Notes: generated from the sequence alone by a model not told the origin. Shown: positions 25,890 to 35,158, counted from the first letter of the stretch. The stretch is 64,000 nt of DNA from Candidatus Ulvibacter alkanivorans (GCF_003333325.1 NZ_QOLC01000079.1:14416-78415); one strand, 5' to 3'. Translations and numbers: made by a program.

Positions 25890-27695
25890 TTAGATATCCA
25901 AATCGAATTCTTTGCGTAAATTATCCAATAAAGGATTTTTCTCTTTGAGCTTTTCGTACTTCTCACGAGGTGTATATGCATAGCGTTTTACAGCTGTTTC
26001 ATTAACCTCGATCGAAAGATCGATATCGTAGTTTTGAAGTTTTTCGCGTAAATAACCTAGCAATTCATATTTAGCGCGTTCTACTTCTAACTTGATGGTG
26101 CTATTTGGGAATTCTAAGTGAATTAGCGAACCGTCCAGTTTAGGCACGCCCATAGTAAGGTGCGAAAGCAGATTGTACTTACCATCATTCTCTACCTTAG
26201 CGGTGTATTCATTCCAGGCACTAATCATGGCTTCTTCGGAAAAGTCTTCGGAAGGCAAATTCTCTTGGTTCGGTTGTTTGGCTACTTGTTCTTTTTTAAG
26301 TTGCTGTTTCTTCTGAATGCTCTTTAACGATAAGGCCGATACCTTTTTCGCATTTCGCTCTGCTATTAATTGCGGGCGTTCGATCACACGATCCTTTTGA
26401 CCTGCATCTTTGTTCTCTTCTTCAATTGCTTCGGAAGCTGGAACAGGTTCAGTTTCAATCTCGTTATTAGTTGGAGTAGTAGGTGATGACGTTCGTGCGT
26501 TGGTCGCTTCTTCGGTACTTTCCGAAGTACTAGAACTTTCAGAACCAATAGCTTGTTCCGGACTGCTTTCAGCAACTACAGCCTCTCTCGTGAATTGGGA
26601 GGGAGGTATTACGTACCGTTTACTCTTTTTTTTTTCGCCCTTGGCAGTAAGTGAAGCCAATTGCAGTAAACAGAGTTCTACGAGTAAACGCTGGTTCCGA
26701 CTTGTTTTATATTTTAGATCACATTCATTGGCGATCGTGATGGCTTCTAATAAAAACGCCGTATCAGATTTTTGTGATTGCTCAAAATACATGGTCTTTA
26801 CTTGCTCACCTACTTCTAACAAGTCTATGGTCTCCTGATTCTTGCATACCAGTAAATCTCTAAAATGAGAGGCAAGTCCCATGATAAAATGATGGCCATC
26901 AAATCCTTTTGATAAGATCTCGTTATAAGCCACTAATACTTGCGGAATATTGTTGGCGAGCAGTAGCTCTGTGACCTTAAAATAGTAGGTATAATCGAGA
27001 ACGTTCAAATTCTCTGTGACCGCTTCTCTCGTTAGCGTTTTGCCCGAGAAACTAACAACGCGATCAAAGATAGACAGTGCGTCTCGCAACGCGCCATCGG
27101 CCTTTTGAGCGATTATATGCAAAGCGTCGTCTTCGGCATCTATACCCTCACTGGCGGCTACCTCGGCCAAATGACCTTTAATATCCTGTACGGTAATACG
27201 TCTAAAATCAAAGATCTGGCAGCGCGACAGGATAGTAGGGATGATCTTGTGTTTTTCGGTAGTTGCCAAAATAAAGATCGCGTGCTTCGGTGGTTCCTCT
27301 AAGGTTTTTAAGAATGCATTAAAAGCAGCCGATGATAGCATATGTACCTCGTCGATGATATACACCTTATATTGACCTACTTGTGGCGGTATACGCACTT
27401 GATCGATCAAATTACGAATATCGTCTACCGAATTGTTGGAAGCAGCATCTAACTCGAAGATATTAAAAGCGAAATCCTCATCTTCCTTTTCGGTTCCATC
27501 TTGGTTAATCTTTTTGGCCAAAATTCGAGCGCAGGTTGTTTTCCCAACACCACGAGGACCGGTAAACAAGAGCGCTTGTGCCAAATGATCGTTCTCAATG
27601 GCGTTGTCTAAGGTATTGGTAATAGCCTGTTGGCCTACAACGTCTTTGAATTGAGTAGGTCTGTACTTTCGTGCCGATACAATGAAGTGCTCCAT
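25890..27695 (-). CDS. dnaX: DNA polymerase III subunit gamma/tau
   Basis: 601 residues (tau length). The AAA+ clamp-loader ATPase has Walker A GPRGVGKT at 46-53, Walker B VYIIDEVHML, and the SRCQIFDFRR sensor region. Domain III ends near 350, and a long Ser/Thr/Glu-rich linker leads to a C-terminal tau domain. The four zinc cysteines found after Walker A in E. coli DnaX are absent; the segment reads INQDGTEKEDEDFAFNIFELDAASNN, which I recall as usual for flavobacteria. Right after domain III the gene contains an A10-G run (codons 354-357, 26625-26635) described separately, which may yield a shorter gamma form. A -7 element TATATTTG lies just upstream. Confidence 0.96.
   Translation of the reverse strand: MEHFIVSARKYRPTQFKDVVGQQAITNTLDNAIENDHLAQALLFTGPRGVGKTTCARILAKKINQDGTEKEDEDFAFNIFELDAASNNSVDDIRNLIDQVRIPPQVGQYKVYIIDEVHMLSSAAFNAFLKTLEEPPKHAIFILATTEKHKIIPTILSRCQIFDFRRITVQDIKGHLAEVAASEGIDAEDDALHIIAQKADGALRDALSIFDRVVSFSGKTLTREAVTENLNVLDYTYYFKVTELLLANNIPQVLVAYNEILSKGFDGHHFIMGLASHFRDLLVCKNQETIDLLEVGEQVKTMYFEQSQKSDTAFLLEAITIANECDLKYKTSRNQRLLVELCLLQLASLTAKGEKKKSKRYVIPPSQFTREAVVAESSPEQAIGSESSSTSESTEEATNARTSSPTTPTNNEIETEPVPASEAIEEENKDAGQKDRVIERPQLIAERNAKKVSALSLKSIQKKQQLKKEQVAKQPNQENLPSEDFSEEAMISAWNEYTAKVENDGKYNLLSHLTMGVPKLDGSLIHLEFPNSTIKLEVERAKYELLGYLREKLQNYDIDLSIEVNETAVKRYAYTPREKYEKLKEKNPLLDNLRKEFDLDI
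26620..26636 (-). other. dnaX: candidate frameshift or slippage site in dnaX
   Basis: The mRNA reads GAA AAA AAA AAG AGT AAA in frame, giving a run of ten A then G that includes the in-frame slippery heptamer A-AAA-AAG. A -1 shift gives GAG TAA (Glu, stop at 26622-26620). A +1 shift gives AGA GTA AAC GGT ACG TAA. Both truncate the protein at about 358-362 residues. A weak hairpin (GGTA-CGTAA-TACC) begins seven bases downstream, and a longer one (CCTCCCTC with GAGAGAGG, one mismatch) begins 18 bases downstream. Confidence 0.6.
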
Positions 27696-27705
27696 AGAAT
27701 TGAAA

Positions 27706-27713
27706 CAAATATA
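27706..27713 (-). promoter_or_regulatory. -7 promoter element of dnaX
   Basis: On the minus strand TATATTTG is an exact TAnnTTTG match ten bases before the dnaX ATG. The expected start would fall at or very near the start codon, giving a very short leader. No clear -33 element. Confidence 0.45.
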
Positions 27714-27781
27714 AAGATGTCCTATTTGTTATTAAAAAAACGCAGACTGAAATTTATGTTATTTATTAACATTGTTTCGGA

Positions 27782-27814
27782 TTGCTAAAATCTCAATGTA
27801 ATGCAGTACTTTTG
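27782..27814 (+). promoter_or_regulatory. rnpB promoter
   Basis: TTG (27782-27784), a 22-base spacer and an exact TACTTTTG (27807-27814), ending five bases before the RNase P RNA P1 helix. Confidence 0.75.
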
Positions 27815-27818
27815 CAAC

Positions 27819-28127
27819 CGCAGGCCGTCTTATCGCGTTTTGTAAATGCAAAACGAGGAAAGTCCGGACACCATAGGGAAGCATAGCGGCTAACAGCCGT
27901 CATCCGTCTTATACGGAGCGGACAAGTGCAACAGAAAGAATGTACAGGTAATGCTGTAGTGAAATCAGGTAAACTCTATGCGGTGAAATGCCACGTAAAC
28001 TTGTGTTCGAGGGTTCCCGCCCGATGCAAGAGGGTAGGCAGATAGAGCGTATTGGTAACAATGCGTCCAGATAAATGATAAGAAACTGTGTTACACAGTT
28101 ACAGAATCCGGCTTATAGGCCTGCTTT
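27819..28127 (+). ncRNA. rnpB: RNase P RNA (class A)
   Basis: About 305 bases. The conserved core is complete: GAGGAAAGTCCGGACACC (CR-I) after the P1-P3 region, ACAGAAA with TACAGGTAATGCTGTAGTG, GTGAAATGCCACGTAAAC, GAGGGTTCCCGCCCGATG, and the 3' core AGATAAATGATAAGAA with ACAGAATCCGGCTTATAG. P1 is closed by GCAGGCC (27820-27826) pairing with GGCCTGC (28118-28124), followed by a T-rich stretch that can act as terminator. The RNA is the catalytic subunit that matures tRNA 5' ends; rnz, the 3' enzyme, is 7 kb away. Its 3' end overlaps the stop of the convergent gene 28113-28514 by about 12-15 bases. Confidence 0.95.
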
Positions 28128-28514
28128 TTCTTTATAATCTTCAATTTGTTCAATAATCCATTGTTGACACTCCTCCTTGGTATAAAACGCTTCGGCAGGA
28201 CGCTTGTAGAAAGAACGCTCGAACAACGCATTATTAAACGATCGTTCGGTGTGGCACCACATAGCGACTGCTACTAATCTCGGACTCAAATTTGTTTGTA
28301 GAAAACAGGTCGGATTTACAGTATAGTCATATTTTCTATTCGAAATATAACCAAATAGGCGTTCAGGATAATGTTCCTTAAAGACCTTATCATAGACTTT
28401 TAAATGGTCTCTGTCGAAAACCACTCCTTCTTTGATCGAAGCAATTGCGTACAATTCATGCAATTCGAGATGAACAAAGTCCAATTCGATTGTTTTAGGA
28501 AAGTTGGTAGACAT
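28113..28514 (-). CDS. small conserved protein (STAS/SpoIIAA-like, paralogue of 49773-50147)
   Basis: 133 residues, no signal peptide. The segment ERLFGYISNRKYDYTVNP and the rest of the chain align by eye with the protein at 49773-50147 (QPFAYITNRVHSYAVDP), including the later K[RK]P-E-F stretch and C-terminal helix. Both look like the single-domain SpoIIAA/STAS-type proteins common in flavobacteria. Its last codons (Ala-Gly-Leu-stop) are encoded on the complement of the RNase P RNA P1 strand, so its 3' end is constrained by rnpB. It lies 11 bases after rsmD and probably belongs to that operon. Function unknown. Confidence 0.75.
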   Translation of the reverse strand: MSTNFPKTIELDFVHLELHELYAIASIKEGVVFDRDHLKVYDKVFKEHYPERLFGYISNRKYDYTVNPTCFLQTNLSPRLVAVAMWCHTERSFNNALFERSFYKRPAEAFYTKEECQQWIIEQIEDYKEKAGL

Positions 28515-28525
28515 GCGTGAGGTTT

Positions 28526-29059
28526 CTATTCAAAAAAGCTAAAAACAGAACTGCCATATTTTCGAGCTTCTTGAAAACGAGGTATTAGCGAAAGATCTGT
28601 TTGCTTAGCATGTTCAATAATAAGAATTCCGTCCGGGGCTAACAAATTATTTTGAAAGATATTTCCTGTTAATTCTGTGAGTCGCTCAGTATCAAATTCA
28701 TATGGCGGATCAGCAAAGATAATGTCACTGGCCGCATGCGATGTACCAACATATTTGAATACATCTGCTTTAACGGTCTCTATAGGAAACTGAAACTCTT
28801 CTGCGACCTTATTAATATATTTTACACATTCATAATGCGCATCTACAGCGCGAATAGTGGGAACACCGCGAGAAGCAAACTCAAAACTTATATTTCCGGT
28901 ACCGGCAAATAGGTCTAAGACACTCAGTTGAGTTAGCTCGTACTGATTTCGTAAAATATTGAACAGCGCTTCTTTGGCAAAATCGGTGGTGGGGCGAACC
29001 GGCAATGATTTAGGTGCTGTTAGACGTCTGCCTTTATGAGTTCCTGAAATAATGCGCAT
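28526..29059 (-). CDS. rsmD: 16S rRNA (guanine(966)-N2)-methyltransferase
   Basis: Methylates G966 of 16S rRNA on the small subunit. 177 residues. It opens with MRIISGTHKGRRLTAP and PTTDFAKEALFNIL, followed by the SAM-binding LDLFAGTGNISFEFASRG. The catalytic DPPY is in IIFADPPYEFD, where many relatives also have DPPY. The start codon shares one base with the stop of the DUF3822 gene (TAATG), so translation is coupled. Part of a minus-strand unit 30601 to 28113. Identification is secure. Confidence 0.94.
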   Translation of the reverse strand: MRIISGTHKGRRLTAPKSLPVRPTTDFAKEALFNILRNQYELTQLSVLDLFAGTGNISFEFASRGVPTIRAVDAHYECVKYINKVAEEFQFPIETVKADVFKYVGTSHAASDIIFADPPYEFDTERLTELTGNIFQNNLLAPDGILIIEHAKQTDLSLIPRFQEARKYGSSVFSFFE

Positions 29060-29883
29060 TAGGGTGTGTTCTTAACTAAAAAATGGTTGTGAGGTTGGTC
29101 TTCTTCGGAAACAGTATCAATAGCGGTAGTGATCGATGCAAAACGAACATTGCGAATGTATTTATATACGATCGAATAAATGTCATCTTTTTCTGAAACA
29201 GCTCCGCATAGTACAACGTCTACCGTATCTGGGTTTAATTTTAGTTGTTCCAAGGTAAATAATACGTAGTAGATAAAATCTTCGGGAGTTTTAAACGGAT
29301 AGGTATTACAAAGCTGCAATGCATCCGATTTCATTACAACACAGTCTAATTGATCCTGCTGCACATGTAAATACACCTTTGTTGTTTCGCTGTGTTTCTC
29401 GGCATCCAAAAAAGTTTTTAGCAAAATACTCACACTGTGGTAATAGGAAAAGCTTCCGAAGCGATCAAAAAAATAATTATTAATATTTACAAAGGGCACA
29501 TAAACGACCTCGATGCCGTAGGTTGTGAGTGAATCGGTAGTAATAAAATCGTTTGCCAACAACTTGGTGTTGAACTTTAAATACTCACTGGACTTTGACT
29601 CGTCGTAGAGGGTGCTTGGCACCAAAGTGTAGGTATTGGTAGCGTAGATAACAACAACTTCCTCAAACGTATCTGATTGTAATTCGGGCCGGGTTAGCGC
29701 CGTATCGATCTCGTGCAATAACTCTTCCGGAGTATAATTGCGGTCAAAATTCTTTTCAGAAAAAAATAACGACGTTTTTGAATCACGATCTGTTACTAAA
29801 AAAGAAAGTCCGGTCAATGAAACTTGAACGGACAGTCTTTTATGTAAGCTTGTTGAATTATTGTTGTAGTCCCGGTGTGTCAT
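29059..29883 (-). CDS. DUF3822 family protein
   Basis: 274 residues from ATG 29883 (MTHRDYNNNSTSLHKRLSVQ); a longer frame to 29949 would run further into the upstream gene and is less likely. The opening HKRLSVQVSLTGLSFLV and the actin-like layout (YPFKTPEDFIYYVLFTLEQL, VVLCGAV) fit DUF3822, a Bacteroidota-specific family with a possible ASKHA-type fold. It is always seen next to rsmD in the flavobacterial genomes I recall. Here it overlaps rsmD by one base and the membrane protein gene by 26 bases. The function is unknown. Confidence 0.85.
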   Translation of the reverse strand: MTHRDYNNNSTSLHKRLSVQVSLTGLSFLVTDRDSKTSLFFSEKNFDRNYTPEELLHEIDTALTRPELQSDTFEEVVVIYATNTYTLVPSTLYDESKSSEYLKFNTKLLANDFITTDSLTTYGIEVVYVPFVNINNYFFDRFGSFSYYHSVSILLKTFLDAEKHSETTKVYLHVQQDQLDCVVMKSDALQLCNTYPFKTPEDFIYYVLFTLEQLKLNPDTVDVVLCGAVSEKDDIYSIVYKYIRNVRFASITTAIDTVSEEDQPHNHFLVKNTP

Positions 29884-30601
29884 ATATTTTTGGCCAATTT
29901 CCAGAGGTATTGATCTCGTCCATAGACCCAACTTTAATGAATGGACCATTCACCCCATCTACAGAAACTACCTGCTTCTCTTGAACGATTAGGTCTTTGT
30001 CCATTCCTTGAAGCACTACGTCCTTAGAAACTTTAGCTTCGAATACAGAATATTCAGTATCGTTTTTCACGATCGTACCCGCTTGCAGATCGAATTTCTG
30101 ATCGGTATCCGGTACGTTCATCATGGTTTTATAACGGTCGGTTCCTCCGTAAAGTGAATCCTTAACCGCTCTAAACCCTAAGGTGTCTACGACTACGGTT
30201 TCAATAAAATATCCTTCATCAATACCATAGGCTCTGTTCTTTTCTACATCGGCATAGCTACTGTCTCTTCGTGCCGTAATTGCGAATTTAGCCGTATCTA
30301 CGAATCGAACTAAACTATCGAAGCTACCGGTGAACTTACCATTTAACGATTGGTAGGCCAACTCTGCAGCCTGAATATCTTTTAATTTTTCAATCACTTT
30401 AGCGTAACGCGCTTCCTTCTTTTTATTAAACTCTACCGGCCCAATGAGTGAATCGTATAATTGGTAGCCTAAGAAGATTATTACAATCCACAATAGCAAA
30501 GAAACTACAGGGTTTAATTTTCGGGGAACGAATTTTTTAATTAAAAATACGGCAAGAATAACTAAAGCAATAGCTAGTACTATGTAAACGATTGTAATCA
30601 T
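29858..30601 (-). CDS. conserved membrane protein of unknown function
   Basis: 247 residues. Two N-terminal hydrophobic helices (about 3-21 and 32-48) surround a short basic loop (KKFVPRKLNP), followed by a long soluble part. A helical EKLKDIQAAELAYQSLNGKFTGSFDSLVRFV stretch resembles the body of type IV pilin-like proteins, and a beta-rich end follows. The protein is probably anchored in the inner membrane with the soluble part outside the cytoplasm. It is the first gene of the unit with DUF3822 and rsmD. Its 3' end overlaps DUF3822 by 26 bases. I know it only as a conserved flavobacterial hypothetical. Confidence 0.75.
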   Translation of the reverse strand: MITIVYIVLAIALVILAVFLIKKFVPRKLNPVVSLLLWIVIIFLGYQLYDSLIGPVEFNKKKEARYAKVIEKLKDIQAAELAYQSLNGKFTGSFDSLVRFVDTAKFAITARRDSSYADVEKNRAYGIDEGYFIETVVVDTLGFRAVKDSLYGGTDRYKTMMNVPDTDQKFDLQAGTIVKNDTEYSVFEAKVSKDVVLQGMDKDLIVQEKQVVSVDGVNGPFIKVGSMDEINTSGNWPKIYDTPGLQQ

Positions 30602-30725
30602 AATTATTTAATGAAGGTTACATTAGATTATTAGGTCTATCGCAAATCTACAATTTTTTTTTGTTCGTAAAAGTATATTCCGAAAAAATCATAGCTATAT
30701 TTAAACCCTGAATTTGTATAATTTC

Positions 30726-32153
30726 ATGGACGTTTCTCATTTTTACAGCCTTTTAAAAACCGACTTTTCACATACAACTACTGCAAAACAGGATATTGCG
30801 TTGCAAATGCTGGCAAAGTTCGTGCTTAGTAAAGAAAAAGATGAGGTGTTCTTGTTAAAAGGTTTTGCCGGTACAGGAAAAACGACCATAATTGGTACTT
30901 TGGTTAAGAACCTTTGGAAAGCGAAACAATCTTCAGTCTTATTGGCGCCTACCGGACGTGCTGCAAAAGTGATTAGTAATTATTCGAAACAAGAGGCATT
31001 TACCATTCATAAAAAGATCTATTATCCCAAAAGTGAGAAAGGAGGCGGTGTTTCTTTCACCTTGCAAAACAACAAACACCGCAATACCATATTCATTGTT
31101 GATGAAGCCTCTATGATCCCAGATATTAACCAGGATTCAAAATTATTTGAAAATGGTTCTTTACTCGATGATCTTATGCAATACGTGTATTCGGGCTATA
31201 ACTGTAAATTATTGCTTATAGGCGATACCGCGCAGCTACCACCGGTGAAATTGGATGTAAGTCCGGCATTAGACCAGAGAACCTTAGAGAACCATTATAA
31301 CAAAGTAATACATACCGTTGAATTAGACGAGGTAGTACGACAGCAGAAAGACAGTGGGATCTTATCCAATGCCACCAAACTAAGGGAACATCTGGAAGAT
31401 GGATTCTACGAGGATTTTAAACTACAGGAAGCACCTTTTTCCGAAGTAATTAGACCTTTAGATGGACAAGAACTCATGGATGCTATAAATGACAGTTACC
31501 ATGAGTTGGGAAACGAGGATTCGGTGATCATTGTTCGATCTAACAAACGAGCAAATTTATACAATCAAAACATTCGTAAACGCATTCTATTTCAGGAAGA
31601 AGAGCTGTCGGCCGGCGATCATTTAATGGTTGTAAAGAACAATTATTTTTGGGTAAAGGCTGAAAGCGAAGCTGGGTTTATTGCCAATGGTGATATTGTG
31701 GAAGTATTAGATATCTTTGCTTTTAAAGAATTATACGGTTTTCGTTTTGCTGAAGTCAATGTTCAAATGGTAGATTATCCAAAAATGAAACCATTTGAAA
31801 CGGTTTTGTTGCTCGACACACTTACTTCGGAAACATCTTCACTTTCGTACGAGCAATCAAATTCGCTGTATCAAGAAGTTCAAAAGGATTATGCAAACAT
31901 TAAATCGAATTACAAACGCTTCCTTTCTGTCAAGAACAACAAATACTTTAACGCCTTACAAGTTAAGTTCTCTTATGCGATTACATGTCATAAATCGCAA
32001 GGAGGGCAGTGGCACACCGTATTTGTTGAACAGCCTTACTTACCCAACGGCATAGACAAAGAATATCTACGTTGGTTATACACAGCAATTACACGAGCTA
32101 GAGAAAAATTATATTTGATCGGATTTAAAGACGGCTTTTTTGTAGATTCGTAA
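30726..32153 (+). CDS. RecD-like SF1B DNA helicase
   Basis: About 475 residues from ATG 30726 (a TTG four codons upstream is the other choice). Walker A is GFAGTGKTT at 46-54, the Walker B / motif II is IFIVDEASMI, motif III is LLLIGDTAQLPPV, and the C-terminal UvrD-like part has SYAITCHKSQGGQW and LYTAITRAREKLYLIG. The layout is that of short RecD2/Pif1-like 5'-to-3' helicases of Bacteroidota, without RecB and RecC partners nearby. It probably acts in replication or repair. DUF4126 follows after two bases and may share its transcript. Confidence 0.88.
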   Translation: MDVSHFYSLLKTDFSHTTTAKQDIALQMLAKFVLSKEKDEVFLLKGFAGTGKTTIIGTLVKNLWKAKQSSVLLAPTGRAAKVISNYSKQEAFTIHKKIYYPKSEKGGGVSFTLQNNKHRNTIFIVDEASMIPDINQDSKLFENGSLLDDLMQYVYSGYNCKLLLIGDTAQLPPVKLDVSPALDQRTLENHYNKVIHTVELDEVVRQQKDSGILSNATKLREHLEDGFYEDFKLQEAPFSEVIRPLDGQELMDAINDSYHELGNEDSVIIVRSNKRANLYNQNIRKRILFQEEELSAGDHLMVVKNNYFWVKAESEAGFIANGDIVEVLDIFAFKELYGFRFAEVNVQMVDYPKMKPFETVLLLDTLTSETSSLSYEQSNSLYQEVQKDYANIKSNYKRFLSVKNNKYFNALQVKFSYAITCHKSQGGQWHTVFVEQPYLPNGIDKEYLRWLYTAITRAREKLYLIGFKDGFFVDS

Positions 32154-32155
32154 GT

Positions 32156-32734
32156 ATGGATTACATGAGTTTTGGAATAGGGATCTTTTTGGGCGTAGGT
32201 CTTGCTGCAGCCGTTGGATTTCGCGTGTTCTTACCATTGCTTATCCTTAGTCTTGGTAGTTATTTCGACTACATCCCTATAAACGAGAGTTGGGAGTGGA
32301 TAGGGAGTTTAACGGCCGTAATAACCTTGGCCATAGCTACGTTGGTCGAAGTATTTGGTTATTATATTCCCTGGGTAGATAACATATTAGATACCATAGC
32401 GATACCTTTGGCGACCCTTGCGGGAACACTGGTCATGGTTGCAGTAGTTAGTGACCTGGACCCGGTAATTTCTTGGGCGCTGGCCATTATTGCCGGTGGA
32501 GGAACCGCAGCAGCGATTAAAGGAAGTTCGGCTGCCGTACGACTCGGATCTTCTACCACAACTGCAGGTCTTGGAAATCCGGTAATCGCCACTGTTGAGA
32601 CCGGAGCAGCTACGTTAATGTCTTTAGTTTCAGTACTTATACCTGTGGTAGCATTTATACTAGTATTGTTCATTTTCTTCGGAATCATCAGATTTTATAA
32701 AAAGCTTCGGAAAAAACAACGTCCAAGCGTATAA
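32156..32734 (+). CDS. DUF4126 membrane protein
   Basis: 192 residues with about five hydrophobic helices. The opening [26 protein letters not shown], the central [22 protein letters not shown] and the basic C-terminus ([12 protein letters not shown]) fit the DUF4126 family, found in many bacteria and of unknown role. It is an inner-membrane protein. It sits two bases after the helicase gene and 43 before the kdsB-kdnB fusion. The glycine- and alanine-rich centre resembles a small channel or transporter, but that is only an impression. Confidence 0.85.
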   Translation: MDYMSFGIGIFLGVGLAAAVGFRVFLPLLILSLGSYFDYIPINESWEWIGSLTAVITLAIATLVEVFGYYIPWVDNILDTIAIPLATLAGTLVMVAVVSDLDPVISWALAIIAGGGTAAAIKGSSAAVRLGSSTTTAGLGNPVIATVETGAATLMSLVSVLIPVVAFILVLFIFFGIIRFYKKLRKKQRPSV

Positions 32735-32777
32735 TCTTCTTATTTTTGAGCATCATTTCAGTAAAAACAATACTATT

Positions 32778-34607
32778 TTGAGAATAATAGCAATGATTCC
32801 GGCGCGATATGGCGCTTCAAGATTTCCGGGAAAGTTAATGCAAGACCTGGGAGGGAAACCCGTGATCGTTCGTACTTACGAAGCCGCTAAGGACACTGAT
32901 CTGTTTGAAGAGGTTTACGTAGTAACCGATAGTGAAGTAATTTACAATGAGATCGAATTACACGGCGGGAAGGCTATAATGAGCACTAAAGAGCACGATT
33001 CGGGAAGTGATCGAATTGCGGAAGCGGTCCAGGATATGGATGTGGACATTGTTGTAAATGTGCAGGGAGACGAGCCCTTTACCAGTAAAGAAGGGTTGGC
33101 GCAGGTACTTTACTTGTTTAAAGGGAAGGACGCTGAAAAGATCGACCTTGCTTCGCTAATGACCGAAATAAATGATTGGAAAGAAATAAGTGATCCAAAT
33201 TGCGTCAAGGTGATAGTCGATAAAGATAACTACGCTCAATACTTTTCGCGCTCCCCAATACCGTATCCTCGCGATAAGAATGCTTCGGTACAATATTACA
33301 AGCACAAAGGAATCTATGCCTTTAGAAAGCAGGCATTGCTCGATTTCTATAAATTACCTATGCGCTCACTAGAGGCTGCGGAGAAAATAGAATGCATTCG
33401 ATATTTAGAATATGGAAAAAATATAAAAATGGCGATTTCGAACACACAAGGGATTGAGATCGATACTCCCGAAGATCTTGTACGAGCTAATAAAGCATTT
33501 AAAGAAGAAAAGAAAGATACTGTCAATAATAAATACAGAAACTTTCCAATGGTGCCTAAGGTGGTATTTGGAAAAGGAAGTTTCGATCAATTGTCTACTA
33601 TTCTTGCACCGCAACGTAAAGACAAAGCTCCTTTTATCTTCTTGGTAGATGATGTGTTTAAAGACAATACCGAGTTTATTGACCGAATTACACTGCGATT
33701 TAATGATAAATTGGTGTTCGTCTCTGCCGATGAAGAGCCTAAAACCATACAAGTGGATGAGATCGTAAATGAAATTAAAAATGAATTCACTTATAGCCCG
33801 TCAGGGATAATTGGAATAGGAGGAGGGACCATACTCGATCTGGCCAAAGCAGTTTCTATTATGTTGACGAATAAAGGAAGTGCTGCCGACTATCAAGGTT
33901 GGGATTTGGTACGGTCGAAAGCTGTGTATCACGTTGGAATTCCTACAATATCCGGAACCGGTGCCGAAGTTTCAAGAACGACAGTTCTAACAGGTCCAAT
34001 CAAAAAATTAGGAATTAATAGCGATTTCACACCTTTCGATCAAGTGGTGTTAGACCCAGATTTAACCATAGGAGTTCCAAAAAATCAGTGGTTCTATACA
34101 GGAATGGATTGTTTTATTCATTGTGTGGAGTCGTTGAACGGTACATTCTTGAATGCATTTAGTGAGAGTTATGGAGAAAAAGCCTATGATCTTTGTAAGG
34201 AGATCTTTTTAGATGATGCGCTCACAGAGGACGAAGCGAGGGGAAAGTTGATGATGGCATCGTGGCACGGGGGAATGAGTATTGCGTATTCTCAAGTGGG
34301 TGTAGCCCATGCAATGAGTTACGGGTTATCGTATGTTTTAGGGACCAAACACGGAATTGGGAATTGTATCGTATTTGATCACTTAGAAGATTTTTATCCG
34401 AAGGATGTAGCTCTTTTCAAAGAAATGGTGAAGAAGCATAATATTGAGATCCCAAAAGGCTTGTGCAAGGACCTTTCCGAAGAACAATTCAATACTATGA
34501 TCGATATAGCCCTCAGTCTCGTACCATTATGGGAAAATGCCTTAGGTGAGAATTGGGAATCTATCATGACACGGGAACGACTGCGTGCGATGTATGAAAA
34601 AATGTAA
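32778..34607 (+). CDS. kdsB: KdsB-KdnB fusion: CMP-Kdo synthetase plus iron-dependent alcohol dehydrogenase
   Basis: 609 residues in one frame. Residues 1 to about 243 are a complete CMP-Kdo synthetase ([37 protein letters not shown]). Residues about 250-609 are an iron-containing alcohol dehydrogenase of the KdnB type ([10 protein letters not shown]; nucleotide-binding [11 protein letters not shown] near 348; metal ligands Asp444, His448, His511, His525). In Shewanella, KdnB oxidises Kdo at C8 so that KdnA can add an amino group, and KdsB then makes CMP-Kdo8N for lipopolysaccharide. Fusion would place oxidation and activation on one chain. The start is TTG 32778. No kdnA aminotransferase is in the window. 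Confidence 0.9.
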   Translation: MRIIAMIPARYGASRFPGKLMQDLGGKPVIVRTYEAAKDTDLFEEVYVVTDSEVIYNEIELHGGKAIMSTKEHDSGSDRIAEAVQDMDVDIVVNVQGDEPFTSKEGLAQVLYLFKGKDAEKIDLASLMTEINDWKEISDPNCVKVIVDKDNYAQYFSRSPIPYPRDKNASVQYYKHKGIYAFRKQALLDFYKLPMRSLEAAEKIECIRYLEYGKNIKMAISNTQGIEIDTPEDLVRANKAFKEEKKDTVNNKYRNFPMVPKVVFGKGSFDQLSTILAPQRKDKAPFIFLVDDVFKDNTEFIDRITLRFNDKLVFVSADEEPKTIQVDEIVNEIKNEFTYSPSGIIGIGGGTILDLAKAVSIMLTNKGSAADYQGWDLVRSKAVYHVGIPTISGTGAEVSRTTVLTGPIKKLGINSDFTPFDQVVLDPDLTIGVPKNQWFYTGMDCFIHCVESLNGTFLNAFSESYGEKAYDLCKEIFLDDALTEDEARGKLMMASWHGGMSIAYSQVGVAHAMSYGLSYVLGTKHGIGNCIVFDHLEDFYPKDVALFKEMVKKHNIEIPKGLCKDLSEEQFNTMIDIALSLVPLWENALGENWESIMTRERLRAMYEKM

Positions 34608-34621
34608 GTCAATATTCAATA

Positions 34622-35158
34622 ATGGGTATCACCAAATTTATATTCAACAAGATACTCGGCTGGAAGATTTCGGGGCGTTTTGATCCTGACGTAAAGAAAG
34701 CTGTGGTGATCGTAGTACCCCATACAAGTTGGCATGACTTCTACATAGGTGTATTCTCTAGACGGATATTGAAGACCGATATTAATTTCGTTGCAAAAAA
34801 AGAACTGTTTGCATGGCCATTCGGTTGGTATTTCAAGTGGATGGGGGGAGCAGCACTCGATCGCACTCCCGGTCAAAATAAAGTAGAGGCCATTGCTGAA
34901 ATATTTGCCAAAAAAGATGAATTTAGACTAGCACTGGCACCCGAGGGAACACGAAAAAAGGTAGATACATGGAAAACAGGCTATTATTATATCGCTCAAA
35001 ACGCAAATGTTCCTATAATTCCGGTATCCTTTGATTATAGTACCAAAACTGTAACAATAGGTAATCCATTTTACCCTACTGGAGCCATCGAAGCAGATAC
35101 AGTGAAATTACGCGCGTTTTTTCAAGGGGTAGTGGGTAAGGTCTCAAATTTTTCATAG
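34622..35158 (+). CDS. PlsC-type lysophospholipid acyltransferase family protein
   Basis: 178 residues of the glycerolipid acyltransferase family. The catalytic H-x4-D motif is HTSWHD at 34-39, and the APEGTR motif follows near 107. It is short compared with PlsC and lacks a clear N-terminal membrane helix, a form common in Bacteroidota and possibly used for acylation of lipids or lipid A precursors. It is 14 bases after the kdsB-kdnB fusion, so a role in envelope lipid or lipopolysaccharide synthesis is plausible. The exact acyl acceptor is unknown. Confidence 0.85.
   Translation: MGITKFIFNKILGWKISGRFDPDVKKAVVIVVPHTSWHDFYIGVFSRRILKTDINFVAKKELFAWPFGWYFKWMGGAALDRTPGQNKVEAIAEIFAKKDEFRLALAPEGTRKKVDTWKTGYYYIAQNANVPIIPVSFDYSTKTVTIGNPFYPTGAIEADTVKLRAFFQGVVGKVSNFS

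Noticed and set aside
27480..27560. Loss of the DnaX zinc cysteines as a sign of a broken gene
   Set aside because: The rest of the ATPase is intact, and the cysteine-free segment is, as far as I recall, usual in flavobacterial DnaX.
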